This document shows positions 20,733-37,200 of a stretch of 64,000 nucleotides of DNA, in pieces (position 1 is the first letter of the stretch; each line of letters begins with the position of its first letter). This DNA is from Argentina anserina (taxonomy: Eukaryota; Streptophyta; Magnoliopsida; Rosales; Rosaceae). The notes under the pieces were generated by a model. That model was not told the DNA's origin. It saw only the letters and a program-made list of their open reading frames with translations, and searched no databases. The position numbers were made by a program, and so were the translations under genes. The stretch spans positions 5,766,001 through 5,830,000 of the forward strand of contig NC_065872.1 in assembly GCF_933775445.1 (NCBI RefSeq), in the 5' to 3' direction.

Positions 20733-22340
20733 CTAATATGTATCAGGAGCATTGTCATTGTCCGAACTGGAACAATACTCACGTTTTTGTTCATGATATT
20801 TGGGAACTTGCCACATCATCCAACGTCTTTCTTCTTTATTCTCTGTCACCTCTTCTCTCTCAGACTTCTTACGTCTGAGGAAATTGACAACGCCTTGAAG
20901 AGCAACATCAGCATCATCACTCTTCATTAGCTCCTCAGCGACCTCTGCAGGTGTCACATCTGTCGTCTCCATCAAGCCTTCAACTTCATCACACAGTGGA
21001 TGGGAGTCGCTTTCTTGAATGCCAAGGTAGTTAGAGGCCAAGGTTTTGAACCCCCTCGGAGTACAATATGGCAAGTGAATGTGCAAGTCCATTCGACCAG
21101 GGCGCAACAACGCAGGGTCTAGCATAAGCTAATGGTTGGTTGTGAACACTATGATTCTCTCGTCTCCACAGCTAGACCACAAACCATCTATGAAGTTCAG
21201 TAATCCGGACAGTGTTATCTGCAACAAAGATATCAGAACATAGCACATTAATTATATCATTCAAACATTCATTAGGGCCTTTTGTTAATGGTATTTTAGA
21301 GCTTCAACATATTAGTAACTTTTTCAGCTTGCATTCTCTGTTGGTAGAACCCGGAATAAGGATCGAGGGGATTCAGTTCCACGTCCTGGGTTTGAAAATC
21401 CACGCTGCAATCGATATCCTCGATCACCAAGATTGAACGGTTAGTAGTAGATAGTAACACATTCCTCAATTGGGAGTTTCCACGGACAGAAGCAAGCTTC
21501 AAATCATAAACATCAAACTTGAGATAACTAGCCATGGCAGCAACCAAGCTGGATTTGCCGGTACCAGGTGGACCATGCCACAAGTAACCCCTTTTCCAAG
21601 ACTTCCCAACCTTCCTATAAAAATTCTTCCTCCTCACAAACCTATTCAGATCCTCTATGATTGTTCTCTTCATCTCGGGCTCCATCGCCAACGTATCAAA
21701 AGTAGCTGGGTGCTCCATAATTATTGAACGCCATATACCCAACTCCATGCCATCACCACCACCATTATAAACATAGTCTCCATTACCACGTCGGGTGTAA
21801 AGCTTCACAATGTTTTCCTTTTCTTTGATAGCTTTTGCCTGTTTGAGCACATATGGCAAATAAGACTCGATTACTTTTGCTGCACGCTCCTTGTCGAACG
21901 TCAGCTCAAAATGACACTTTTGCAGTTTTGCATACCCCCCGAATGACCTCCAGGGTAGTTGCTCTTGTTGGAAAGTTCGACGCACGAGTAAAGCCAGCTG
22001 AGTTTGATGTTTTTGAAGGTGTCTCCGACTTCTTGATCCTTTTCCATGGCAAGTTGGATGCTTTTCTGTCGAGGAGTTTTTCCGGCTTGGAGATGGTCAT
22101 TGGAGGGACCAATCTTCGTTGGGACGTAGATTTCTGCAGCTTCAAAGACTTGGTTGTGTGGCAGGCCGGAATACTCATTGATTACCACGGTCAGGTGAGA
22201 GGGGAAAGAGTTTCAGATGTAGCGCGGGAAAATTGAGTACAAGTATGGTCGGACCTGCCTAGGGATGAGTTGATTTGCTATGGTGCGGGACAACATGATG
22301 AATCCAGCCAAGCATAGGCAGAGAACAAGGTTGAGGACAT
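20733..22340 (-). pseudogene. AAA-ATPase copy 5, divergent and broken
   Basis: This BCS1-like copy is distinct from copies 1-4. Its start reads MSSTLFSAYA (22340), but the N-terminal third has frame changes around 22200-22300 and again near 21980-22000. The core is open from about 21985: SYLPYVLKQAKA, Walker A GPPGTGKSS and Walker B LVIEDIDC. A 101-bp intron (21219-21319) sits before ITLSGLL, at the same place and phase as in copies 1 and 2. In exon 2 the conserved NHKERLDP has become NH-stop-LMLDP (TAG near 21130-21132). The tail (to 20733) is shorter and diverged. A functional product is unlikely. Confidence 0.84.
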
Positions 22341-23003
22341 GGTTACTGCAGGAAACGTTGCTGTTGGAGATGTTTTCACCTTATATACAGATCTGAGAAT
22401 CTATCTCAGGATCAGGGTATAAGGGTATCTTCATGTCCTTCCTAAGATTTCAGTTTTATGACACGCCACATTTATCAAGTAAATCTTTCGGGAGATTCAT
22501 GGTCTCCAACACCAATTTGGTAGTAGATCTTCCAAAACATATTTTCAAGGATGACGGTACTATGGTAATAATTACTTCGCTAGTTTTAAGGATCACTTTA
22601 CTAGAATTGGTTTGATCATTAATTCCCAGATACAGCTTCGTTTAGATTTTAAAACGCTACTTAGGTTTTTAGCGTGGAAATAACAAACAAAAAATGATTT
22701 AAGAAAAACTAGTATAACTGTCTCGGATTCACAAAAAAGAAGGCAATAATTGATAATACCCATTATCAAAAAGAAATGATAGAAATTAGAAAATGAAAAT
22801 TGATTAGATCGGTCTTGTCTTCCATATAATTTTACACCTTTTCTCCTAAAAAGAACACATTCTCCCTAAACTAGGAAGCTCACTAAGACAAGACCCAGAA
22901 GCAGCAGTGTCACTAAAATGAACTCTGCATAAACTAAATCTCCAAGACATTATGTGATTTAAAATTCCAACAAAATTGAGGTTTATCATAACGAAAGCAG
23001 CTA
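22341..23003. other. AT-rich spacer, no gene seen
   Basis: This lies between the start of pseudogene copy 5 and the 3' end of the CPP1-like gene. Its right end is probably the 3' UTR of that gene. I see no element ends or coding signal. Confidence 0.5.
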
Positions 23004-24571
23004 CTACTTCAGATAAGTAGATGCGACCCAGAGTAGCACATAAGTTATGAGTGAAGTTATCACCTCAAAACTCCTTAGTCCTTTAATGAAAGGTATCGGT
23101 GGAATCACAGCTACCATCAAGAAGGTTCCCAGTAGCCATGAAAAAACAAACGCTCCAACACTGCATCAAAGACAAAAAGATTATCCAATGTTTTAGACCG
23201 TTAATGACATGTTTAACTTAGAAAATAAAGACAACCCCAGTTTGGACAGAAGAGATGTGGTGATCATTATAAAATTGTTTAGCTGTACTCTGGAACATTA
23301 TTGATAAACCTTGTATTGGGTCCTTACAAAAGCTGTTAAGCTTTCATGATGTTCTTACATAAGATTAACTTTGTCCTGAAATACTGAATGGAAGATTAAC
23401 ACGGAATCTACAGGACTTATTTACATACCTATAGAGAAAAGCTCGCCATTTACTCTGCAATCTTTCATGTATGAAATATATGGTGGCCAACAAAGAAATG
23501 GCCACTTGCAGGGTTGGACCTTCTTCCGTTGGGAATAGAAAAGTGAGGGCTGCGAGCACTAGAAAAGCAATGGAAGTTTTTACGATGAACTTTATGGCAG
23601 GAGTGCGGAACCTACTTCTCACAGCCTGCACAACACGGGACTGACTGACTGCCTTGAACTTTTTCTTATAGTCAATCCTCGGGTTCTTCCTAGCATAAAG
23701 CTGCTGGTAGATTATTGTGGTATGCGCTGATTCAATTGCTTCTACACTTGGTTCGTGACCTTGATATTGTTGGACAAGGAAGTTCCTTGCACTCTGAATT
23801 TCAGCATCAGAAGCCTCCCTGCTTATCCCAAGCCGTTTGTATGGGTCCGTCACATTAATCCTAGGAAAGATAGCTTTACTTGCAAAAAGATCGTTAAGAA
23901 GAGAAAATTCAGAGAGCTAAATGTGCCAGTTTAACAACAGTATCTAACATAAAAAATCAGCCAAATAATCATATATCAAGATAAAATCCATCATAACAGA
24001 AGTAAAGGAGTTCCTCAGTCATAAGACACCAAGAGTACCACGATTAACATAGGACGGGATAATTAAATAGTTTAAACTCACGAAAACTTAAGCTTTGGAA
24101 TGTGCATCAACAGAAGGGCCAAACAGAATCATTCAGCACAACACAACAGTATATCAAGTTATCAACAAGAGAGCAAAATCACCCTAAATACAATAAGGCA
24201 AAAATTACCAGCAGGTTTTTTATCTGGCATATCACCAAAGGAAGCATCCATGGCACACTTGATCACATGAGCTCTCCTCACGTTCAACCTTTGAGTAACG
24301 CCAGCCCAATAACTCCTGCTTCCAATCCCAAACACAAAACACACAGAAATAAACCAAACAAGCAAAATGCAACAAACAAAGACCAATTTCGACAGAACAA
24401 TAGCAGGAAAGAGCTCTACATTTCGACACGAAGGGGCACATTGTTCCCTGCGGGCTTCCAAGCACCAGGAGAGAGGATGGAAACTCTCCGGCACTGAGAA
24501 GCAGGAATGCCGAAGGGAACTTGAAAGTAGCATCTGGAGGGACTAACAGTTAGTCCCGCTACAGAACTCAT
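23004..24571 (-). CDS. CPP1-like: CPP1-like plastid J-like membrane protein (DUF3353)
   Basis: Four exons, 24571-24420, 24315-24209, 23873-23429 and 23160-23004, join to 861 nt (286 residues) with GT-AG introns. The family includes CHAPERONE-LIKE PROTEIN OF POR1, a plastid envelope or thylakoid protein that protects protochlorophyllide oxidoreductase. Residues 1-70 are Ser/Arg-rich and look like a transit peptide. A J-like segment follows (TDPYKRLGISREAS...AEIQSARNFL, about 95-125) without an HPD motif, as usual for this family. Four hydrophobic segments lie at about 180-200, 208-222, 236-255 and 263-282. A competing start at 24533 gives a longer unspliced frame, but its extra residues are the translated first intron. 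The ATG at 24571 gives correct phase at all three junctions. Confidence 0.87.
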
Positions 24572-25006
24572 CTCTGTGGAACAAAGTTAAACGAGCCAAA
24601 GTAAGGAAATTGCAAAATCAGTACGTCAGTATCATGAGAAAGTGAATTATGGGTGTTGGGGCAGTTGGCGGAGTTGATTCTATTGTTATTTGTTTTTTAA
24701 ATCAATCTGGAGTTCACAGACTGGATAATAATCAAAAGCGAAAGAAATCATAGGGTCGAACAGAGAGAGAGAGAGAAGAGAAGAGGGTACCTGAAGAGAG
24801 ATGGTGAAGAGAGAGCGCTAATGGGTTTTGGGGGCAGGCGTCGTCGTCTCCAATGGATATGAGAGAGACGCATAGAAAAGAGGAAGACCAACACTAGAAC
24901 ACTCTACTCTCTAGTGTAAACCCTCCTTTTGCTGCCAAAACCAAAGACGGTAACAACTCTACTTGATGTTTAGATTAATACCTTGAAGTTATTCATAAAT
25001 ATCAAC
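24572..25006. promoter_or_regulatory. Upstream region of the CPP1-like gene
   Basis: The 5' UTR and promoter side of the minus-strand gene. It includes a short GA-rich run near 24760-24785. I see no clear TATA box or other gene before the tRNA at 25007. Confidence 0.4.
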
Positions 25007-25079
25007 TCCGTTGTAGTCTAGTTGGTCAGGATATTCGGCTCTCACCCGAAAGACCCGGGTTCAAGTCCCGGCAACGGAA
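25007..25079 (+). tRNA. tRNA-Glu (anticodon CTC)
   Basis: The 73-nt sequence folds as a cloverleaf. Acceptor TCCGTTG pairs with CAACGGA and discriminator A follows. Anticodon stem TTCGG/CCGAA encloses loop CTCTCAC with anticodon CTC. T stem CCGGG/CCCGG encloses TTCAAGT. It matches the usual plant nuclear tRNA-Glu closely. Internal A and B boxes are present within the D and T regions. A T-rich run directly downstream (about 25081-25088) can serve as the Pol III terminator. Confidence 0.95.
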
Positions 25080-26172
25080 TATTTTTTCTTTTGGTAAATT
25101 TTTTTTTCTTTTAGACTTTGTATAAAGTACTGTATCATCAAAGACTTAAAAGGCAGGCACAGATCTAGGGATGGGCTATGGTTTGCTTAGTCCACCTCAT
25201 TTTTTTTTGAGTGAAAAAATTAAGTATATATCAATTATTGATGTCCAAGAAAAATTGAGTTCATTTGTTCTGTTATTTCTGGGTTTATTTACTCTCTTTT
25301 TTCTGAGTGTATTTACTCTATTTTTTTAAGTTTCCATGTCAACACAAAGTACATATGATAATTCTTTTAACTTGAATTTAAGTCTTCTATCTTGTTCTAA
25401 CAGGCGCAAGTTATCATTTCCATGTTGAAATTATCATTGTTCTGCTATGAAGTCCTTAAAGAAAATTTTTTTGCTTCGCCCTAACTTAGCACACTATTAT
25501 TAAATCTTGGATCCCTCCCGGTTACAAAGTGCTCTAAATACTGATTTTATCAGTTAAACAAACATTACATTACAAATATCTCGGCATGCCTTATCTATGA
25601 TTTTGCATCACTGCCTTACCAATGGAAAGAATTATAACTATTGCTCCAGTTCATCACATTAATCTTTTCGTCTTCAAGCTGAATCTACTGAAGTCATCAA
25701 TTGGGACAGATTGCCATGCCAAACGATGAACAGGTGCAAATACAGGAGCTGGAGTTGCGGACAATGTGACACTGTATAAGTTGCTGCAACTTAGTTGCAA
25801 GAAGTAACTAAGCGATTGGCTGTATACCATCAACACAATGCATTATAGTAAACAAACTTCCATTAACATTTACAGAAACTACAAGGTCGGTAGTACGGAT
25901 TAAACTGTACAAGTAACTACATAACTGTACATTTATTGACACTCCCTAGCATGTCTAGAAAGAGTGGCTGATGATTTCAGAAACTATGTAAATTCCAAGC
26001 CACTTCCATCCACCATCATCATCCCAACTGCCACAAGCAAAAATCATAACAAATCAATACACTTCTGAAGTAAGCTTCATAGATGATGCATCATATGGAA
26101 TATAGAACATTGTAGAAGGAACGGATGATATTGCTTAGAAGAATGTGCAACATACCACACAATGTATCACCA
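25080..26172. other. Spacer and 3' region of the PHAF1-like gene
   Basis: AT-rich sequence without a credible coding region. The right-hand part is likely the 3' UTR of the minus-strand gene that ends at 26173. Confidence 0.5.
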
Positions 26173-29200
<3,028 letters not shown>

Positions 29201-29292
29201 GGCGGTGCCCTCGCAGCGTCGATGTGGCCTCTGCATCATAGTGTTTGGGGGAGGTCGGTTTAAGAATTAGGGAAGAAGAAAGAGATGAAGAC

Positions 29293-29319
29293 GATGATGA
29301 TGATGATGATGATGATGAT
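29293..29319. repeat. (GAT)n microsatellite in the 5' region of PHAF1
   Basis: Nine GAT units lie about 95 bp upstream of the start codon at 29200, probably in the 5' UTR. Confidence 0.88.
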
Positions 29320-29320
29320 A

Positions 29321-32300
29321 GAGTCCGTTAGTTTCGGGAATGAAACGCCACGGTGGGTGTTTGTTGAGTGTTTAAATACTCCCCCAAGGAATATGGCTTA
29401 GCTGTGAAAATTGCTCTAACCTCTTTGCGCACGAAACCTCCGGCACTGTGTGGGTTGAATTGTGGGGGGCGGACCATGTGAAGGGCCGCTTGGGCTATAA
29501 CTCCTAGACATTTTGACAAAAAAAAAAACTAGGTATGTATACAAAACAGCAACTCATACAAAAAAAAAATTTGGCTAGATCGTTGATTTTAAATCTAAGC
29601 AAAACTCAATGACGAACTCCGATCCACTTCTTCTTGGCAGAAGAACCCAACTCTGCCTCATATCCTCTTAAGCGTCTCACACTCCTATTATGATTCTGCT
29701 CGGTGATTAGATACCAATTTGGGCAATATCTTATTTTCCATCTCACTATTTGTTCTTATTATTGTTCTGGTTTTTGCTGTTGTAATTGGTTGGTTTTAGC
29801 TTTGTATATTCAATTAGCTTAGACGTCTGAACACTTAGCTTGCAAGTATTGAATCTTAACTAGTAACCCAACTACCCAAGTTAATTTATGTGACATTCTT
29901 TCTATTTAAGATCGATTATTTTGTGATATTTGACTTGGATTTTATACTATAACTTATTCAATAATATATAGTTATCAAGTTTATGCCTTTACTGTCAGAC
30001 ACATTTTATTCATGATCAAAGACTTTTTTTTTGTTTGGGAAATGTATTTCTTAACTATCGAAATGATGGCCGGTGTTCTACATTGAATTGTATGAAATAC
30101 ATTCTGTGATCAAAAACCATATTTATGCTTGTTGTTTTCAAATCACGAAAATTCGGATTTATATCATTTCTATTATATGTTTTTATTGAAAAAAAAAATG
30201 TGTGAGGATGAGCCTCCACTAGGTTCCAAACCTAAAAAAAAATTGTGTCCTTAACAATGGCCTAGAAAACTTTTGGATCCTAAATTTGTCTATTTCTAAC
30301 TTACCTCATACTTTTGCTACAAATTTCATGAGAGATTCCAATCAAAAAGATGAAGAATGAATTTGAACTCCAACCTTGGATGTCAAGTAAAATACTGAAT
30401 TGATTCTAAGAGTATTATAAATGTCACCAAATTTCGTTGTCTTATCATCAATATCGTAATTGGTTTATTTATTTATCCTCATATTTGGCCTCATTTATCT
30501 ATATTATATTATTAATAAAACAAACATGTTTTGTCAACCAAAACACATGTGAAAAAAAAACATTAATAACCCTAGACTATATATAAATTATTTTAAAATC
30601 AATTATATAAAAGGATATAACAGTAATTTAAAAAATGATAAATGTAAATAAAAAATAAAAAAAAGTGGGTAGAAGTTATCTCAGTAACTTCCATACCCCC
30701 ACTACTTACACACTTCTGACAAAAGAAAAACAAAATCCTACATACTTCGTGTGTAGGTGAGTGTTAACATAAATGGTGAAAGATGTCGTGTTAACCACAA
30801 GTCGGGTAGGTTTACTAAACTCGACAAATATGTATTTTACGAAATGAATGGATAAAACATTCCAACAACAAAATATTACATATTATATCGTACTTCAGTT
30901 GTTCGTTTCCTCTTCCTTCACCTTTTTATCTATATCGTCAACTTTCATGCCTCTCTTTTTGTGAATTGTTGTGGCCGCTAAATTTTAAAAAGGAACTTAT
31001 CGTATTTGTTGGCAGTTGACAAACAACATAAAAAATTTCCTAAGTTGTAAGTTTTTGCCATGACGAATGAAATACTAGTTCAAAAATTGAGGTATCACAT
31101 AGTCCTCACTAATACTCGACCTATCATTTATTAACAGCTTGATTACAAATATTCCTCTTTAGTGATAATGATCGAGTCATGGAGGAGAAATTTTTCAATC
31201 CTCCAATAGAACCACGTGTCAATGTCCAGTGGTCCTCTTCACCTGTTATATTTTGACACGTAAGTTTATTACACTAAAATTATAATTTTACATATTTTTA
31301 TTATTTGTGAAATGACCATCATGTGTATTGATGATTTTGAACTATGATTTCAGATTTAGGGTTTAGGGTATTATAGGGTAAGGTGTAGGGTTTTAGAAAT
31401 AAACCCAAAATAGTATTTGATAAAATAATTAAAATATGATTTTTCTTTTTAAATCATACGTGTCAAATTGTAATTGGAATGAATGATTATTGGACATTGT
31501 CATGTAGTTATTGGGGAGTACTGAAAAATTCCTCATCCTGGAGGCCATTAAAATGTACATACACTTCTCGTACGCTGATAGCTGGACGAACAAAAAATTG
31601 ATTTTTTTTTTTGTAATTTTCATACGTATGTTACCTTCCACTGCTCTTTCTTTTATGATTTTATCATGTTATGTTACAATAGGACACAAAAATTTATAAC
31701 TTAAAAGTGTGTGGTTTATTGATGTTGTAAATCTTTTTTAACTTAATGTCTAATATAATGCTCTTATAAAAATCACGTTAATGTGCGGAATCAGTAACTA
31801 AACGGTACAAATTATGAAAATAAACAAAATATTCAATTGCAATAAGAAAGAAAACGTTAAGGAGGTAACATGTGTCACACTATGTTCAGTCACATTTTAT
31901 CAAATAAACACGAGTGTGACAACTTAGAAGTAATGTTATATCTCTGGTTGCTTGAAAAGTTGAAATGGACCACCACGCAAGGATTTGACCCCGGTAACCA
32001 AATTGCACATCAGAAAGTGGAGAAGAACTGTAGAAGATATTCAGATAATGTCACGGTCGGTCACAATGTACAAATATCAAAAACAACATAACTAAGCATG
32101 GACCAAAGTCACCAAACCACCCAACTAGCAAACAGATTAATCAATCAAATGGCGCATAAAGTAATGACGGGTCAAAAGTCTCCGGCGGGTTTAATATTTT
32201 AAATACAAAGCATCACCCCCATTTATACCATTTACGTGTCGGGTGCAGTTCACACAGTCACCACCACGGTAGACAAAAATGTCTTTTGACTTTTATTAAT

Positions 32301-34239
32301 AGCATTTTCATTTGGCTCTAACAACATCAATCGAGACCAAACCATGTTACCATCGAATACATGAAAACGTCCTTGTTCTATATATATGGATTTGCTCGTC
32401 TAATTTTTCATATACCAGATCCAGAAATATTCATCACTGAAAGTGAGTGGTATGTACTTGTGAATCTACGAAGGCTCATATGATATTTATAGTTTAAAAA
32501 GTAAGTTATAAGTAAATTTATTGTTTGATGTAAAATGTGTGAAATGAGATAAGAATGTTTAAAGTAATGCGATAGAGTTTTTTGGTTTATGGTTGTATAG
32601 GTGCACATATTTTCGCTTGCAATGGGTGATGCAAATTAAGTGACACAATACGGTGCCTTTTTCTAATGCAACAAAACACCTATGTGTAACAATTTTCTAG
32701 CTAGCTTCACGCTTCACGTTTCTCGCTTTGTTGCTTCTAGTTTTGTTATGTATGCATCTTCTTTTAACATTTATAAAAGCATCAAATTTATTTCCTCGTA
32801 TTAAATATAATGGATGCAGATATTTCTTCAAAGGACCACAACCTCAACCACTCACGAGCATCAAACATTACTCCTATGGTCGAAATAAAAGAGCTCTTAT
32901 GTTGTGTGTAATACTTGCCCACCACATGCGATGTTCCCATCACATGAACATGAATAGAAATAAAACAATCAATAGATGACTGTCATATTTATCTAGTTAA
33001 GTTAGTACGCATTGACGAGCACATACACAACTACCTTAGTTAGTTTAGTTATGTTAGTCGCCTTTTTTTTGTTAAAAAAGTTATGGTGAGAGCTTGATTA
33101 CACTACACCACTATCGTCAGTGCATACCCACAATCTCGACCCTTAAAGACTTAGGATGGACACGTAACTATCACACAACTCTCAAATATAAATTTCCACA
33201 TGAAAATTTACATTTATGTTAGTCGCATTTGCATGTGAGATATATAAGAACGTTTATTTTTTGTTGAACAATTACTATAAAATATGCTTATATTAAATTG
33301 CTTGATCATTATGACAAATTGATAAGATAACCAATCATGCTATTGTATGATGATAGATCATTAAAGGGTCTTTTACATACTTCTTGTATACTTTTTTTTA
33401 CATACTTCTTGTATACATACGGAAAGAATGTGGTTGCATGTAATATAAATTACATTTGTGTTTTTAAGAGTTTAACTTTAACCGTTTTTGTTTATATAGA
33501 CTAGAAATTATCACATGTAGGTGTAAGTATACTTTACAATCTTGTCAATTATATGCGTATTTTTACACGCCAAATACGAAAGTCTCCCTCACATCAATAA
33601 CCTTCTATACATCGTATATTTGAAAAAAAAAACTCAAAAATCAGCATGGTGAATCAGAACAAAAAATATTTCATCAAGCGACACCAGTGTGTGTCACGCA
33701 TTGAGAAGTTTGAACATGAAATTCAAAGCTCGGGTCCCACCTCCCCGGTCTTACCTTTCCTCATCGCCCACTAACCACGTGGTGCTCGAAAGTCGAAACC
33801 AGAGAGATTACCGATCAAGAATATCAAACTCCCCCCCCTCTCTCTCTCTAAAAAAAAAAAACCAAACCTGTTTTTTTTTTCTTCCCTTAATCAATAATCA
33901 AAATAATCACTTGCCTACCCAAATCCGCCAAATCCAATCGCGACGGTGGTGGTCTCCTCCTCCTTCTTTCTCTTCTTCTGCTTTCTTCCCATACCACACA
34001 ATCAAAAGTCATCTCTCCTTTTTAACCCGACCCGAATGCTCTGCCACATGTCCACCCAGTTCTACTACTAGTCCGTTTCGCCATGTGCTCTGTATCCGGT
34101 CCCCATAACTGCTAGGGTTTCTCTCTCTTCAATTCCGATTTTTCACTTCCATTTTCTCCACCTCGTGGAGCTTCAGCAAGTCCAGGTCTACAAGCCGGCG
34201 CTAGGTGAGCAGCAGAGGGAGCCGCCACGCGCGGCGGAG
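29321..34239. other. 5 kb AT-rich intergenic region; right end is the NERD-like gene's 5' UTR
   Basis: No credible gene on either strand; open frames are short and unlike any family. Points visible are two telomere-type TTTAGGG units near 31356-31369, a 25-bp tandem duplication at 33371-33416, and CT-rich and T-rich runs at 33838-33885 typical of a plant 5' UTR. The last few hundred bases are likely promoter and 5' UTR of the gene starting at 34240. Confidence 0.55.
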
Positions 34240-37200
34240 ATGATGAGCGCCGGTCAGTGCCAAGCCATGGGCGACCTCGACGATTCTCAGCTCGTCGGAG
34301 CTGTTGCGGCGGTTGTTAACAAGGAGGTGAGTATGGCTGAGGTGGCGGCGGAGGTCAAAGAGGCGAAGAGTAGCGTCGGGAAGAAGAGGCGGGGCCGGCC
34401 GCCGGGGCCGGGCGGGCAGGGAAGAGCTAAAGCCACGCTGGTGAGGAAAAAGAACGAGGAGGAGGATGTCTGCTTTATTTGCTTCGACGGCGGGAGCTTA
34501 GTGCTTTGTGATCGGAGGTGAGCATCCCGGCTTAGTCAAATTTAGTCCAATATGGGCTGAAATTTTACTTAATTTAGCTTATAAGGATAGTAAATCGGTG
34601 ATTTACTGAACTATTAGTTATTCTGAGGTGTTCATTTCGGCGATTAGGTTGATAATTGGGCTCTATATTTTGATTTTCGATCCTAATGTGGCATTAATGA
34701 GCATTTGCATTGCTTAATTTCGATGTTTCTCTGCCATTGCTGCTTGTTAGGGGATGTCCGAAGGCGTACCACCCGTCATGCATCAAGCGGGATGAGGCGT
34801 TTTTCAAATCAAAGGCCAAATGGAATTGCGGTAAGTGGAGTTTGTAGTTGTGGCTTGCTCTTTTGTGTTACTATAGATGCTTATTGAATGATGTGTTCGT
34901 GTATTGATTTCGGTTATTATGCGTTTCAGGTTGGCATATATGCAGCAGCTGTCAGAAGGCGTCGCATTATATGTGCTATACTTGTACATATTCATTGTGC
35001 AAGGGATGTATTAAAGACGCGGATTACCAATGCGTACGAGGAAACAAAGGATTCTGTGGAACTTGTATGCGGACTATAATGCTAATTGAAAATGTGCAAG
35101 GGAATAAGGAAGCGGTATGCTGGCACATGTTTCGTCATTTTTATAGTTTATTCCCAAGCGTTGCGGATTCTCGGTTCCGTTGTGTTTGGATTGTATAGGA
35201 GCAAAATAGTTTTTTAGGGGATAATGTTTGAGTTTTTACTATATTTCTGTTTTTGCGTCTGTGCCCGATTAAAAATTCATTCTCAAATACTGCTGCAGTT
35301 AAAAAGGCACATTTCCGCCTTTTTGGCGTTTGTTAGGAGACAAAATGAATTTATTTGCTTTTCATTTGGTGGCACAACTTTTATATTTTTTCCCTTTCTG
35401 ATGAAATGTGCAGGCTCAAGTGGATTTTGATGACAAAAGCAGCTGGGAGTATCTCTTCAAGGTGTACTGGATACTTCTGAAAGGGCAACTATCATTAACT
35501 TTGGATGATCTCATTAACGCTAAAAATCCTTATAAAAGACAGGCTGTTGTGGCTTGTCAGGGAGGAGCTTCGAATGAAATTTGTGTTGGTCATAGGACAA
35601 TTGATTCAGGTTCCCTCAACTCTTCTGTGGACCTAGGAGCATTGAATTCCAATGGGTCTAATAAAAAGCCTAGAATTGGTGAAAAAGGGATGTCTTTTCC
35701 TGAAGGCACAAGTTGGGCAACGAAGGAGCTCTTGGAGTTAGTTGCTCACATGAAAAATGGCGATGTATCCGTGTTATCTCAGTTTGATGTCCAGGCACTT
35801 TTGCTGGAGTACATAAAGAAAAACAATCTTTGTGACCCTCACCGAAAATGCCAAATCATTTGTGATCCAAGGCTCAGAAATCTGTTTGGGAAAGAAAGTG
35901 TCTGTCATTCAGAAATGTTGAAGCTTCTTGAATGTCACTACCTAATAAAGGAAAGTTCCACAGAAGCAAATAATATTGGTGCTGGATTTGTTAATGCTGT
36001 TGCTACTGAGATGGAGATTGATGGGAATGATGACAATCAATTGATGATGTGTAGTGATAAGAGGCGTAAAACACGCAAAAGGATTGATGAGAGGGTAATC
36101 CCTACTAATCTAGATGCATATGCAGCTATTGATGTTCATAACATCAATTTGATCTACTTGCGGCGCAATTTGCTTGAAATTCTACTTGATGATGTTGATA
36201 AATTCCATGAAAGGGTTGTTGGTTCAATTGTGCGAATAAGAATTTCTAGTAGTGATCAAAAGCACGATACATATAGGCTTGTGCCAGTTATAGGTACAAG
36301 TACTAACAGCTGCTGCTCCAATTGTTTCATATACTACACTTAAAACTTTACATATTTACATAGTTGACATTTTTGTGGGCAGGGACCAACAAGGTTGCTG
36401 AAGGCTATAAGATTGGCACTCGAACAACTGACATGAAGCTTGAAATCTCAAACTTGGACAAGAAAGAGATCTTACCAATTGATCAGATCTCTGATCAGGA
36501 GTTCTCCGAGGTACCGAATTTTCCGCCTACTTCTCTACCGCCTCCGCATGGTGTACCTTGATATAGCATCGTTTAGTTGATACTGAATTTAAACAAATGC
36601 TTTAAGAATTTAAGTTTGAAGATGTTCTAGGCATTGCAGCATGCACACTCTTTTTTATATATATTTTTTCTCGAGTTAAGTATACATGTTTAATTTGTTT
36701 GCTGTGTAACTGGAGGCAATTTCTCTCCTTTTCTTTTCCCTATATTCAGTTGTTTTATTTTATCCTTTGCAGGATGAATGCAAACGGTTACGTCAGAGTA
36801 TAAAATGTGGGCTGATGAAACGATTTACAGTGGTAGGTTTTTTTCTTAGGTTCACTGATATGTTATGTTAAAGTTATTTGTAACTTCTTTGACAAAGGAG
36901 TTTTGCCTGATTGCAGGGAGAGATTCAGGATAAAGCAATGGCACTTAGAACACTTAGAGTAAACGATGTAAGTTCCATGGACTAAACAAAGGGTACCTTT
37001 GTTTTCCTTTGAAAGATTGGAGTTTAATTATATATTATTATTATTATTATTATTATGGCTGTCCAGTTTAAGCAGATGTACTGATTATTTGACATGGTCT
37101 TCCTCCTTGATCTAGGAGTTGGCAGCTGAGATTTTACGGCTTAATCACCTTCGTGACCGTGCAAGTGAAAATGGACACAGAAAGGAATATCCTTTTGCTT

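Noticed and set aside
31355..31370. Interstitial telomere array
   Set aside because: Only two TTTAGGG units are present; this is common in plant DNA and too short for an array.
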